From: Hypsibius dujardini
Taxonomy: Eukaryota; Tardigrada; Eutardigrada; Parachela; Hypsibiidae
DNA length: 37,079 nt
Direction: 5' to 3'
Assembly: GCA_001579985.1 (NCBI GenBank)
Contig: LRSR01002897.1
Location: forward strand, 1-37,079
Every line of letters starts with the position of its first letter. Positions within the stretch are counted from its first letter, which is position 1. Of this stretch, positions 21,641-32,256 are shown piece by piece. A model generated the notes under the pieces. The model had not been told where the DNA came from. It ran no database searches and was given only the letters and a program-made list of their open reading frames with translations. Made by a program: the position numbers and the translations under genes.

Positions 21641-22171
21641 GAACCCCAGGGCCCCAGTAATGTTAAAACAAAAATCTCGATATGCCTAATTGTGACGAAG
21701 CGTGTTGGTGTGGTAACGTGTTCGATGCGAAGTACCACTGCTCTTGCATCTCGGGTTGATGGTAGGTGGTTTTTAATCTATTGCAATGGTACGAGGATTA
21801 GCTAGCAAGTTAAATAATATTCATTGGTAGCTTTGCACGTCCAAAATTTGGAGGATGTGACGGTTGGATCGCATGGCCTCGCGCCCAATCCATCACTTTC
21901 CCATGCGGCTTCCCATTTAGTTTCATATCGCCTTTAGCGATCGCGACTCAATTACCAAGTGGAGTATCATTTCCGCAGTCAGAAGTGTCATCAGTTGGAT
22001 GTCTAAAAAGCGAACTCGTCGCATTTCTCTTCAGACACCCATTCGGTTTCATGCATTCCATTTTGTAACCTCATTTCCGTCAATAATACTTCATTCCGTA
22101 ATCATTGTGGTTCACGATCACATTCAGACAACGAAAGGCGTTTCTTGTAAGTCGCTACACGAACTCCAGCC

Positions 22172-22357
22172 CAGTGGCGCGTACTAGGGGGTGGCAAGTG
22201 GGCAATCGCCCCCCCCCCCCGTCCGAAATCGAAAAAGTGACCGAAGGGTAACCCCTGACGTTTTTTAGAGTAAAAATAGCAAAATCATACCAATGCTCCT
22301 CCCTTTGGATTTTTACTAAAATCTTGCCCCCCCCCGGAAGGTCAAGACGCGTCTATG
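22172..22357. mobile_element. 186-bp hAT-like MITE, present only in copy B
   Basis: It begins CAGTGGCGCGTAC and ends with the inverse of CATAGACGCGTC. It is flanked by CTCCAGCC (22164-22171) and CTCCTGCC (22358-22365), an 8-bp target duplication with one mismatch. Copies A (near 1349-1362) and C (near 34126-34138) read straight through the site with one version of the octamer, giving two independent empty sites. The interior has two long poly-C runs and no coding capacity. Confidence 0.85.
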
Positions 22358-22502
22358 CTCCTGCCACAAGTTCGAGTTAGGCGTGTGCTTTACGGAAAGC
22401 CATCAACAGACATCTCGTTGGTGACTACGGCCGACTGGCTGTAACATCTTAAGGATCAGACATGCTAAAACATCAAACTATTCTTTACATCATCTCCGAT
22501 CT

Positions 22503-22706
22503 ATGATCGAGGTGTTTTCTGTCTTAAGGATTATAATAACGATATTTATGTGTGAAAACTCAATAACGCAAGCTCCTGTCACGTGTCGGCGCAGTTATGC
22601 TAATTTCTTTATTCATTCCTTCTCCGTGCGGTCCGACAGCGCTGTGCTGCTTCAACCGCATCCAACAACGGCAACGGAACACCTCGCGAGCTCCTTCTTG
22701 GAATAG
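22503..22706 (+). CDS. conserved 67-aa ORF of unknown function, copy B
   Basis: Equivalent of 1501-1713 and 34274-34489. It keeps SITQAPVTC and ends SSFLE-stop. It has lost four codons between two 'gtgcggt' repeats, a slippage event that happens to be in frame. No domain is recognised. It might be an unrecognised exon or a non-coding conserved block. Confidence 0.25.
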   Translation: MIEVFSVLRIIITIFMCENSITQAPVTCRRSYANFFIHSFSVRSDSAVLLQPHPTTATEHLASSFLE

Positions 22707-22829
22707 CCGGCTGCTGGCCCAGAAAAACACCTACAAAAGACATACCCATTAACGGGCGTCGGGGCCAAGTGCAAAAATACATGTAGACGATGTAAACTAC
22801 TACAGTACTTTGTATTTGTACGAGGAGTC

Positions 22830-24026
22830 TGGCCAAATTTTAGTCACCCTGTTTTCCGGCCAAATTCGAGCCACTTGAAATATAAATAGTTAATTCAGTG
22901 TAACGAGCCCCAAGGAAGTAGCAATGCTGATCTGTAGGCCTTCCACATTTGCAGAAAGTGGGGCCATCTGAAAATTATTGGATTTTAACTTTTGAAGAAA
23001 AAATATCGCTAGAAATAGAGAATCAGACAGAAACATGATTAACATTTTTCAACTACAATCGAAGAGGCACTACATGGGTTTCATACATTCAAAACACTTT
23101 ATACCTTTGAAAGCGTACCCCTGTCCACTTCTTGAGCAATTTAACGGTCGCACTGTCAAGTGGTTGAATTAACCGGAAAAGGAGCTAGCATGTTTCTCCT
23201 TCTTTAACTGATCTGCGGCTCTAATTGATTTGAAATTGTGTAGGGAGAATACAATGACGCAACATCAAATAGATCAGATAAAAGAAGCTTTCACTGTAAT
23301 TGCTCTATTGTAATTGTTTCCTATTGGTGGTAAAGGTTGCGCTCGGTATGACACATTTGACCTTCACTAAATTAGAAAACCTCGAATTTAGCCAGCAGGG
23401 AGGGATGCTAGAATTCAGCCAGATTCCTTGTATCAGAGACGAGGCGTTAAAGGTTGAAACACGTGAAAACGTGCCAGCAAATGAATTGGCTAAAATGAAT
23501 TAGTTATACCGAAAGATGGCGACTTGCGCTGCCTTTTAGAATTCAAAATAAATTAACCGGAAGAAAGAACCTACAAATAGAATCTACTTAGGCGAATATT
23601 TCACCTCGGTGATAAATAACCGCAATTAAGTGTGGGTTTCGCATAGACATATCAAGGGGGAACATTAATAATTAAGTGAATCAACATTTAATTTCAAGAG
23701 GTCAATATTTTTAAATTTCACTAACCACTTCATTTGGAGATCTCAGCCGAATTACGTGCATTAGCAGCACTCGACCTTTTTTTTAACTGTGCATGCAGTT
23801 CGCCAGTAATAATATAATGTTGCATAACGTAATATTTCATTTAACATCTTTTAGATATTTGTTAAGCATTTAGAATATCAATTGAATATATTTAATTTCA
23901 ATATAGCACAGCATTTCAGTTAGATGGATATCCGAACGATCAGTCGGTTAGAATACTGTATATTTTATTGTAATCACCTTCTTTAAAACCGATGACGATT
24001 TAGTTCTAATATTCTCCCCAAAACCG
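22830..24026. other. duplicated non-coding sequence, no gene seen
   Basis: Matches 34600-35518 in copy C with substitutions and small indels. Shared landmarks are 'tgtaacgagccc', 'gaatcagacagaaacatga' and 'attcaaaataaattaac'. The open frame 23300-23503 is not maintained in copy C. Confidence 0.5.
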
Positions 24027-24032
24027 TTTATT
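24027..24032 (-). terminator. polyadenylation signal of GPCR copy B
   Basis: Minus-strand AATAAA about 45 nt after the GPCR stop (24077-24079). The same hexamer lies at the equivalent place in copy C (35519-35524). Confidence 0.5.
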
Positions 24033-24076
24033 GAAACTTTCAGATCTTTATTTGGTTTAGTTTGAATTTTAAAATG

Positions 24077-25997
24077 TTAAAAAGGGAAGAAGGTGAAAAT
24101 TGGTATTTCACGTAATTGACAAACCGGATTAATGGCGCTGTAGCTGTTTGTCAGCCAACGAATTCCCAGTTGCAGCGAGAGATTCGTCGAAAATTGCTTC
24201 CCAAAAAAGGCCAGGAAAACTAAGATCGGATAGATTGTTATACACTGCCATAGAAAAGAGAAAAACAGCGTCCGGCTGATCTCCATTCTTCGCCGCAAAT
24301 TTCGGCTGCTTCTCCGCCTTTTCAGATCCCTCGATGTCTTCACCAGAACCACAAGGTAGCTTAATCCCATCACAGCCGTTGGAGCGTAGCTGACGAATAC
24401 CGAATAGAGCAACATGTGGAAGGTAGATCCTTCTGTCGAAATGAAGGCGCAGCCTCCCGTGACCTTGCTTCGGATAAACTTGAAGCCAACCTCCGCGACC
24501 GGAAACGCGTTCAGGATAATGGTCATTACCCATGGTAGAACAATGAAAATTGCCGTTGCTTTTCGGTTGGTAATTGAACGAAAAACGTCTGGGAGGATAA
24601 CGGCGCTGAGGCGATGCAGAGCGAGGAGGCTTTCGGAGAAAGCGGTGAGTGGATATGCGGAGGAAAATAATATCTGAAAAGGCGGTTGTTGTAACAGTAT
24701 AATCATTTCAAACGAGTCCGGTTGGCCCGTTAACGCCCTGTGCCAAATTGGAGAGGATATGAGTGCCAGAAGAATTTTGTCCTTTCAAAGTTTTGTTCAG
24801 TTATAAAAAAAAATAAAATTTGTGGGCGACTTTGCAACATTCGTGTTTCTTGGGCTGAACACTGTCCACTGTCGAGTTGAAACAAAATTAGGAATGAAAA
24901 CTGATTCTCGCAGTTGTCTCCAAATTTTGTTAAAATATCAATCAATCAATCAATCGATGAGTTTCAATATTAGTCAGTTTTATTCGTTTTTGGACAAAAC
25001 ATCTGAAAACTTTGTTTGCCACTGGCCACGTGCTTGTCTACAATCTGATTCAGATAGTTTATTGTAAAAATTGTCAATAGATGGTCAACTTGATAGGTGA
25101 AAAAAACCACATACTTTTAGAAATTTTGGCCAGCTCACAGCTTCCGGAAATCTTTTTCACTCGAAGAAAGTGAAAACTAGTTAACTTTGGCAATTTCTGC
25201 CGGACATTGGTCAAGTAGCAAATGACCAAAGTATAATTTCTGAATTTCGAGCAAGATACCAACTCTTAAATGCAGTTGAGTTTAGCAACTTCGTTCAAAC
25301 CATTTCTGCGTGAAAATTTGGAGGTCGCTATGTCGTCATTTGACGACATTGGGCGTTATAACTCACAAAGAAACATGTATGATCGATTACTTTTTGTTTG
25401 GAAAAAGTTTTGACAATGATATTGTTAGTGAGTATGTACTTTAATTAAAGATGATAATAAGGCCGGCATGTACTTGGAAAAACATCATCGCTGTCTTGTA
25501 TAAATTAAACGTAATGTAATTATTTGAATAAGTAAACGATCAGTTTCAGGAGATGGTGACTTGTATTGTAAGTGTTTATCTGTACCGTATTTAGCCAAAA
25601 TTTCAGGACATTATAAAACAAAAATCATGCTAAAATCAGCATACACATTTAAACTCCATGTCTGCATTTTTCTTTGATAACTAACTTGATATCGGCAAAA
25701 ATTATGAGGCAGGTCGAAATTCGGTCCGAGAAACGGCGGGATGGTGGATGCAGGAACGGTAACAGCAGTCATGTACAGATTGATGGCGATACAGTGGATG
25801 ATTAATGGGCAGCTGGAGGATTGACGCAAGGGTTTATACACGCAAAGCGTCACGAGAAGAAGAACATTAGCAAACGTTCCGAAAACGGTTGTAATTAGGA
25901 CGGCGCAGATCCAGACCAATTGAGGGAAGTACTGGAATCCTGCCGTTGTCGTTGCAGTTCCGTTGAGCGGCGGAAATAATTGTGTGCTATTGTTCAT
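24077..25997 (-). CDS. class A (rhodopsin-like) GPCR, copy B, two exons, 302 aa
   Basis: Exon 1 is 25997-25686 and exon 2 is 24673-24077. They are joined in phase 0 across a 1.0-kb intron with gttagt donor and ttttcag acceptor. The N-terminus has glycosylation sites NNS and NGT. TM1 is about 27-53 with the family Asn (GTFAN, N44), TM2 about 64-84, and the TM3 disulphide Cys is C101. The DRY position reads HRL (R125). There is an ECL2 Cys in TGGC, a short Arg/Lys-rich third loop, TM6 with WQC and YP, and TM7 ending SYSAINPVC. After NPVC, copy C reads RYVKCRF, whereas this copy has one extra base and reads QLREIP, so its tail is probably frameshifted. An in-frame ATG at 26048 would add 17 residues. 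The ligand is unknown; no subfamily can be named. Confidence 0.8.
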
Positions 25998-26125
25998 TCT
26001 TGTTTGTTTCGTTTGCAGCAAATACAAACGGGAAAAAGAATAAAACAATTATTATACTTTCAATTAAAAATCTTCTGGTCATAAATTCGCCTTATTATCG
26101 GCTCTTATTATTGGTCGAAAATGTG

Positions 26126-26431
26126 ATGGCATTTTTGGATGTGTTGATGATTATCGTCATATTACATATATCTATACTGAATTTGTAAAAGTCCGAGATA
26201 ACAAGGGAGTATAAGATAAACATACCTCTACAGAGAAATATTTTGGATAGGTCAATTGTATCATCGCAAGCTTCAACACACAGATCTGTAAATTGCGAAT
26301 ACAAGTGCGTGGTTCGTATTGCTTATCCAATCTCTGCCGAAATTGTTGGCGAAGATCACGTCTGTTGGGACAAAATATGCGACACTTATCGAGTACCTTA
26401 TAACACGTGCAAACAGATGAAAACTGCTTGA
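26126..26431 (+). CDS. predicted cysteine-rich secreted peptide, two exons, 68 aa
   Basis: Exon 1 is 26126-26184 (ATG then a hydrophobic signal: MAFLDVLMIIVILH). The donor gtaaaagtc, a 99-bp intron and the acceptor acacacag lead to exon 2 at 26284-26431. The joined frame runs without interruption to TGA. The mature part starts about SVNCEYKC and continues with HVCWDKIC and NTC, making five cysteines in about 45 residues. The family is not recognised; the odd cysteine count leaves room for dimerisation or a modelling error. Its ATG lies 128 bp from the GPCR ATG at 25997 on the other strand, so the two would share a divergent promoter. Both the splicing and the coding status are predictions. 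Confidence 0.4.
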
Positions 26432-26761
26432 CCAATTAAACGCGCCAATTGACGTCATTGTAACGAAGGGATGATATTAGAGCCAATAATTATACCACAT
26501 GAGAATACTGTATACTTGATGCGAGGCAGGCACTGTATATGATCGGACACTTTCCCGGAGATTGAGGAGGGTCTTTAATAACTGTTTAATAATATAGATG
26601 GAGATAAAATGGCATAAGAAAAGTAAAACAGGAAAATTTGAACAAGGATCAATGCATTCAGAAAAATCCGGAATAGACAAACCAAGGATCACACATGGCG
26701 CTGAAAAAGAAATTATGGTGTTCCTTTTTGCCGGAACGTGACAGTTTTGTTGTACACTCAT
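26432..26761. other. no gene seen
   Basis: Short intergenic gap between the predicted peptide gene and the hAT element. The minus-strand frame 26761-26477 is unrecognised, and its first residues come from the target-duplication border. Confidence 0.35.
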
Positions 26762-27368
26762 CAGTGGCGGATTGAGGTTAACCCGGAGGGTATGGCGAGC
26801 GGCTTAGGCTGCAAGTTCCTCTCCCCTCCCACTTCCCCATTTTTGTCACCTGTTGCTTTTACGAGAGCTGACCACTTGTCCCTTTGAGTCATCTTAAAAA
26901 ATTTAATGATTTGGAAAGCCCAATTGTTCCTCAATCGTTTGGTATAAAAATCTTAAAATTTGTACCTGGGTCGAATAAATGGTGTGACTATAACCCTGGG
27001 ATGGAAGATAAAAACGGGCGTTTTAGTTTCCATTCAGCAGTCGCGCTCGGACAATGTCCAGTATTAGGAATTAAACTTTTGTGTGATGGAAGAAGCATTA
27101 AGGATTCTAAAAAATTCCGCATTTTATCAAGTTAGAGGACATTGGTCAGCATCAGAAAATTGTAGCCTAAGCCATGGTAAGCCTGTTGGAGGGGTGGCAA
27201 CAAAATTTTGCCACCCCTTCGGCGCGGCGGGGGGGGGGAAGCTTGAACATGTAAAACGCGTAAAGAAATTGCCCCCCCCCCTCGCTTCGGGCTGGGGGGA
27301 GAAGCAAAGTCATTTTAGACTGGGGGGCGAGCAACGACCCACTTGGCCCATCGCTTAACCCGCCACTA
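26762..27368. mobile_element. hAT non-autonomous element, perfect 8-bp TSD
   Basis: Begins CAGTGGCGGATTGAGGTTAA and ends with the inverse of TAGTGGCGGGTTAAGCG. It is flanked on both sides by ACACTCAT (26754-26761 and 27369-27376). CAGTGGCGG-type termini with 8-bp duplications are the hallmark of hAT elements. It has no transposase. An inner block (26800-27080) is the dispersed foldback repeat found at 1-405 and 27802-28198. Long G and C homopolymers occur near 27229-27280. Confidence 0.85.
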
Positions 27369-27376
27369 ACACTCAT

Positions 27377-27801
27377 ACACCGTCACTCTTTTGCTAGGAC
27401 AAACCATCAGCGTTGGCGTGGAACATTTCGTGAATTAAGAGGTTCTAGTAATTTCCCCGGAGGTTCATTGCTACATGCACGCGCAAAATGGAATTTTTCA
27501 CTTATGTGGAATCGGACCTAATCGAACAATCCAAATGTCAAAGGCTTTGTATATATATATATAAATTGTAAATGCCAGGGCATTGTCATGCCCCGCCAAC
27601 GGGTTGATTTGATCTATGCCGGTGTGAACTTTAAAGAGTTCGCTATCCTTTTGAGTCGGGCATTGAACGAGCCCTGAGGAGCCATTGGGATTCCGCTCGG
27701 TCAGCTGCATCGAGGCCTAATCCACGTCACAAGAGCATTGTTATGTAGTTTCGACTGTACGCGAATCATCCCCCCCCCCTCGCTACTACACACAAAATAA
27801 C
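27377..27801. other. no gene seen
   Basis: Spacer between two related repeats. It contains a short TA microsatellite at about 27550-27563 and a poly-C run near 27771. Confidence 0.4.
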
Positions 27802-28198
27802 GGCTTAGGCTACTAGTCTCCTCCCTTCCTCCTTTTTTATATGTTTCAATGTTGACTGGTGCCCTGCAATTCGATCAAATGTGGGTTAGTTTTTCTGGAA
27901 TCCTTATTATTTCCTCGTCAGAAAACAGTTCAAACCCTAAATATTGAACATTACCCGAGCGAGCGCGGAGTGAAAAACCAAAACGCCCACTTTTATCTTC
28001 ACTCCGATGGTTATGGCCACACCACTTATTCGATAATGTCCAAATTTTGAGGTTTTTATGTTTAATGATTGAGGAATAATTGGGCTTTCCAAAATTATCA
28101 AAATTGTTATGATTACTTTAAAGGACATTAGTCAGCACTTTTAAAAGCAAAAATAGCCAAATAGGAGAAAGGGAAAGGGGGGACTTGTAGCCCAAGCC
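27802..28198 (-). repeat. foldback copy of the dispersed repeat, inverted orientation
   Basis: The two ends are inverted copies: 'ggcttaggctactagtctcc' at 27802, and the inverse 'gtagcccaagcc' near 28187-28197. The right half, read on the minus strand, follows 26861-27070 closely ('gctgac', 'ttggaaagcccaatt', 'tataaaaatct'). Together with 26762-27368 it forms a long inverted pair about 1 kb apart. Confidence 0.6.
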
Positions 28199-29689
28199 CA
28201 AAATAACCCTCTCCTCACAAAAAAATCCTTCCCTCCAAAATTTGATTCTTCTCTCCGTTAACGCATTCGACGACCACTTTGCCTAAAGGCCAATACGTCA
28301 CCGTCTGGATTGGAAACTCATTTGCTATACAAAAATTGAAGTTTGTTGTATTCTTTTACCGGTTCTCGAATTTCGAGCACCCGGAAACTTATCCTTCATG
28401 GTGCAAGGCCAGCAGTGTAGTGCTTCTTTTCAAGAAAGGATTCCTTGTCGTGCAGTCTTCGTGGTATTTAATTTTGAATAATAGTTTTCGTTAACACTGA
28501 GTTCTATTTAGCAACAATAACCGTTCTGACTAAACAATAAAGTTAGTACTTTAAGTCCATAATGGCAATGGCTGACTGATCGAAGAACCGATCGGACCCT
28601 TACCCGCCCCCCCCCCTGTATGAGCTGTATCATTTCTGGAGCAATAAATTCGAAGGATTCTGAGAACGGGATGGCCAAATGTCTCCATGTTGGTTTCGAA
28701 ATTAAGTTCATTATTAGGGATGATTTACAAACTGATTTCGTCGGTTATGTTACAAGAAGAACTTACTTGGTGAAATCTGAAAGTTCAGAGAACACTTGAA
28801 AATTACTCTTCCTTGCTTCTGGTTGCAGAAACTTCGATTTTTGAGAAGGTTTGATTCACATTTTTCGGAAACCATTCCGATGACGATTCAATCTGAAATT
28901 TATTTTTTATCAGCAGAAACTCTTTAAATGTCATGGAACGGACTAATAAGAATTTCACTCTAAAAGTTCGGATCAGCTTCGAGAGTGGGCTAGGCTCTGT
29001 CCCTCTGGTATGGAAAACGATGTTGCTACTGCGGTAACGCCCATCGATTCTAAAGTGCATTTTGAACGAGGCACTTTCAAAGTACGTGAAATTAAAAGTT
29101 TTTACACTCAAAACCAGGCGAACGATAAATCCTTCAGCGTTTTCCGCATTTTGAATACAAAGTAGGCATAGCATTGCCGATTGCCGAATCAATTTAATAA
29201 ATTGGAAAATTAAAAATTTGCCGGTGTCTGTCACTCAAACAACGCAACATCTTGTCGTCCCCGTCGGGTGGATTGATTGATTGCCCGGACTGCGGCCGCC
29301 CATCGAAGTCTCTTAGTCGCCACAAGGGGAGCACGCCTGTCTCACAGCCCCAGCCAACAACATCTACCGTCAAATAGATCTACACGCTCCCACTACGACC
29401 GCCTCTGCTGCTACCGTACCAGCCGATCTGTCAACAAAACTCTCCCATGACGCCAGTCCAATCAGCTGAGTGGACTTTTCCCAAAGTCGGCACGTTTTGC
29501 GGTTTGCGTTTTGCGATTCATTGATTGGCATGCTATCCGCAGTTCGCAACGTCGGCGGATCCGCTGATTGGGAGAAGCTATTACTGTTTCCTTACGTCAT
29601 CTTTTCCCTCCCAACAACGAGGGCGAAGAGAACGATGTGTTTGACGACTTTGGTGAAAGTTTGATGGAGAATCTGTCCCGCGATGCAGA
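28199..29689. other. gene-poor stretch with one unrecognised 143-aa frame
   Basis: The minus strand is open from 29234 to 28803 (about 143 codons, cysteine-poor, beta-rich texture with motifs such as NFTYFESASFKMHF). No start context, signal peptide, splice partner or known domain could be identified. It could be an isolated exon or chance. The rest contains poly-C tracts (28606) and no other candidate. Confidence 0.3.
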
Positions 29690-30466
29690 TACCATGTGGT
29701 CCTGATGACATGACGGAGGAATGTCAATTTTAGTTCTGGTCGAAATAAGAGTGGTAGGTCGACACACAGTCGACAAACATTGCATAGCTAATCATTAGAG
29801 TATCGTGTTTTATTGGAACAATCGTTCGAAATCCAAGCCGTGATTCTGGCTGAGTTCGAAGGGCCGCTCGCAGCTCACGAAGTCGGCTCTAATAAGCGTA
29901 GCAACCGGTCCTGAGAAGCACCACTTCTTCATTTACCAGGAGTGATAGGGTCTTCGATCCCTACCGGTTTGGTGATAATAAGGTTCGGCCATCCCGAGAT
30001 ATATTATGGTATTTAGACATGTATCTCTAAAACGCTTTAAATGAAGCCACAGGTATTTTGAAATTTCAGTATCAAATCAAACTGCACAGTGATTTAGTAT
30101 CGAGGAGAGTCGATTGTATCCGAAGAAATAGCAGGGCCAGTGCGTTTTTTATGTGTTTTTTATTCAATTAACTGAAGCTGATGGCAAGTGGAATAAATTA
30201 TTCGCAACCGGAAAAAATCTTTGACAGGCAGACAAAGCGGTTAACAGATGTAGCTGTCAGCATAAATGCAGCCATTTAGAGATTTCGATGTGATGTTTGG
30301 GTTGCAATATGTGGCTGATGCAGCATGAATAATTTCGGTAATCATGATGTTAGGGCTCGGCTAGAAATTGAGGAGAATAAGAATGAATTTAGCATAACTC
30401 TGAAGTAACAATAAGCCACAAACTAAACCCATGCCATGAGAAGAAGTGCTTTGTAAACCTTTTTAA

Positions 30467-31037
30467 CCCTCTGGTTGCCGGGTGTTTTAGGTATACGGGT
30501 AGTGCTGGGTCAGCCAAAGTTGGCTTAAATAGGGAGTACCTAACTTGTATGGTTAACATGACAAGGGTTCATTTGGCACTTTCCCTGCTCAGTTAGTGCC
30601 GTAGCGCCAGACGGCGCTGTTGCGCCTCCACACAACAACCTGACAACATCTGACATTTTGCCAATAGGGAATCAAAACATCTTCCTAGTGAGTTCAATTT
30701 TTTCATTCCGCTCTCGATTGCTTGTTTATTTCATTTTCAACTGGATTTCATTGGTATGGTTGTTGGCTAGGACCATTTTTAATTTCGAAGCCCGGAATTT
30801 TTTTTTCAGCACGTACCGCAAGTTAGTATACATGCCATTTAAGTTTAAGCCAAATTTGGCTTAATGAGTTCTCACCACTTCCGAAAGTTTTTTTCAAAAG
30901 TTGTTTTTACTTTATATTTTACGGTTTTGTTAGAGGATCAAAGCAAAAAACCGTATCAAAAAAGTGCAAATGCTCGATGAGCAAATGGAGTTTGAAGGAA
31001 GAATTAAGCCAGTGTAAGCTGACCGGCACTCAGAGGG
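30467..31037. mobile_element. piggyBac-like MITE at a TTAA site, only in copy C
   Basis: TTAA lies on both sides (30463-30466 and 31038-31041). The inverted ends read CCCTCTGGTTGCCGGG and CCCTCTGAGTGCCGGT, the CCCT start being typical of piggyBac. Copy B has the uninterrupted site 'actttttaagagac' with a single TTAA near 21350. It is 571 bp with no transposase frame. Confidence 0.9.
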
Positions 31038-31632
31038 TTAAGAAACTGCAGTTTCTGACTGCAATTGCATTTAATAAGTAGGAACTTTTCCATATTCGCA
31101 TTTTAATTTCGTTAATTTTCTTACGTAACTTTGTGAAAATAATTTTCTTAGTTTTCCTGCGCCCCGTCTTAAAATTTTTTTGTTAACTTGTGTACAGGAG
31201 GTCATGTCGATAAAAACCGACAGACGTAAATGTGACATAACTGCACGGAATACAATATTATGACACGGAAGCGGGTTGCCGAAATGTTCTGTCTCGCGCC
31301 TATGTCGTCTTTGCCATGCTGCTTCCATATGTCAGGACTCACAATCAGAAGTGACATTTGACAGGGAATGCGCAACAAATATGACTGCATCCGTGTGCAC
31401 GACATACGGATGTGCGCGGTTCTTCGGTGCAGTTGACGCACGGGCGCATGCACTCTAAAACTATTGTCTTTGTTTGGACACAGAAAGAACGGATTTTAGC
31501 GCGCAATCCGCGTCGGTTTGCAAGATCTGCAGTGACGTCAATTCTTATTGTTTTACATCCTTGCTAAAAGATGAAACTGACCGTTAGAATACAGAGCGGT
31601 TCTGGGTGCTTCTAGTATCTATTGCTTTACGG
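31038..31632. other. upstream region of peptide gene copy C
   Basis: 31042-31190 is shared with copy B. After about 31195 the sequence is absent from B (deleted there) and not seen in A. It leads into the TATA box. Frames on both strands around 31200-31460 have no recognisable domain. Confidence 0.4.
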
Positions 31633-31640
31633 TATAAAAG
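31633..31640 (+). promoter_or_regulatory. TATA box of peptide gene copy C
   Basis: The sequence reads ggTATAAAAGgcacg, a canonical TATA context. Transcription would be expected to start about 31660-31665. A 5' UTR exon then ends at 31793 with the strong donor GAG|gtgagt. Copies A and B lack this region. Confidence 0.6.
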
Positions 31641-32085
31641 GCACGGGTGGATCCGTAAAACATGTAACAGCTTCAACCCAACTCTGTCTCTGCTTAATAC
31701 ATTTTGTACACAGCATATATATACTACTACTTGGGTGCTTCTTAATTGAAGCTATCTAACATTGTTAAACAGGGTGCGCAAACGACATTTGAGGTGAGTT
31801 TGTGGGTTTATTTTCAAGATGTTTGTTTTGCCTTCACGAGGTTTTGTTTGCTCGTTACATCATTTGTTAAAAAATACGTCTTAATGTCTTATTTTTGTAA
31901 CTTTTTTCCCCAATAAAGTGAGACCAATTTATAGTCCCCTTTAAATGGCGGGGGAGGCTTAATTTTTTTGAACTCATCAATTCAAAACTGAGTTATCTTT
32001 TCATAAGAACGAATTCATTCAGCTCATTGACCCTTTGATTTCCTCGGTTAATTTCAGGTGTTGCTCATTTGTTTTTTTAGGCAGA

Positions 32086-32256
32086 ATGAAACTCTTCAGC
32101 AGTCTGATGTTATTGCTGGCGATGGCTGCAACGTTCGGGTCATGCATCAATGGATGGGCAACAGGCGCAGTGAAATATCGCAAAGTTTCCACCGCTACTC
32201 AACGTGACAAACGTGACCTTTCCGGACGAGACTGGCTCCCGTCACGCCGCGGTTGA
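32086..32256 (+). CDS. small secreted peptide precursor (56 aa), copy C
   Basis: Best-preserved member of the family. Proposed structure: TATA 31633, 5' UTR exon to 31793, intron 31794-32080 (gtgagt...tttttttag), then GCAGA-ATG. The product starts MKLFSSLMLLLAMAATFGSC, a clear signal peptide, followed by INGWATGAVKYRKV, a KR cleavage site at 42-43, DLSGRDWLPS, and terminal RRG. Against copy A there are 11 replacements in 56 residues and no indel. KR and terminal RR/RRG are what one expects in a processed regulatory peptide; if RRG were trimmed, DLSGRDWLPS would be released. The family is not recognised. A GPCR gene lies about 3.3 kb downstream in convergent orientation. Confidence 0.6.
   Translation: MKLFSSLMLLLAMAATFGSCINGWATGAVKYRKVSTATQRDKRDLSGRDWLPSRRG

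Larger units (their letters stand above)
20506..25565. repeat. segmental duplication unit, copy B
   Basis: Collinear with 29690-37018. It begins at 'gtgatcctgacatgacggag' (compare 29698-29718) and runs through the AT-rich leader, a truncated peptide-gene region, the second small ORF, and the minus-strand GPCR exon 2 with most of its intron. Differences from copy C: a roughly 0.9-kb deletion removes the promoter and signal-peptide region of the peptide gene (near 21540), and a 186-bp MITE is gained at 22172. Copy B lacks three transposons that copy C carries. Confidence 0.85.

Noticed and set aside
24414-24677. Plus-strand 87-aa frame, also present at 35904-36167
   Set aside because: It is antisense to the GPCR exon in both copies and is explained by that coding sequence.
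26234-26283. Alternative acceptor (cctctacag) for the Cys-rich peptide gene
   Set aside because: Joining to it in the available phase gives an early stop; the acacacag acceptor keeps the frame open.
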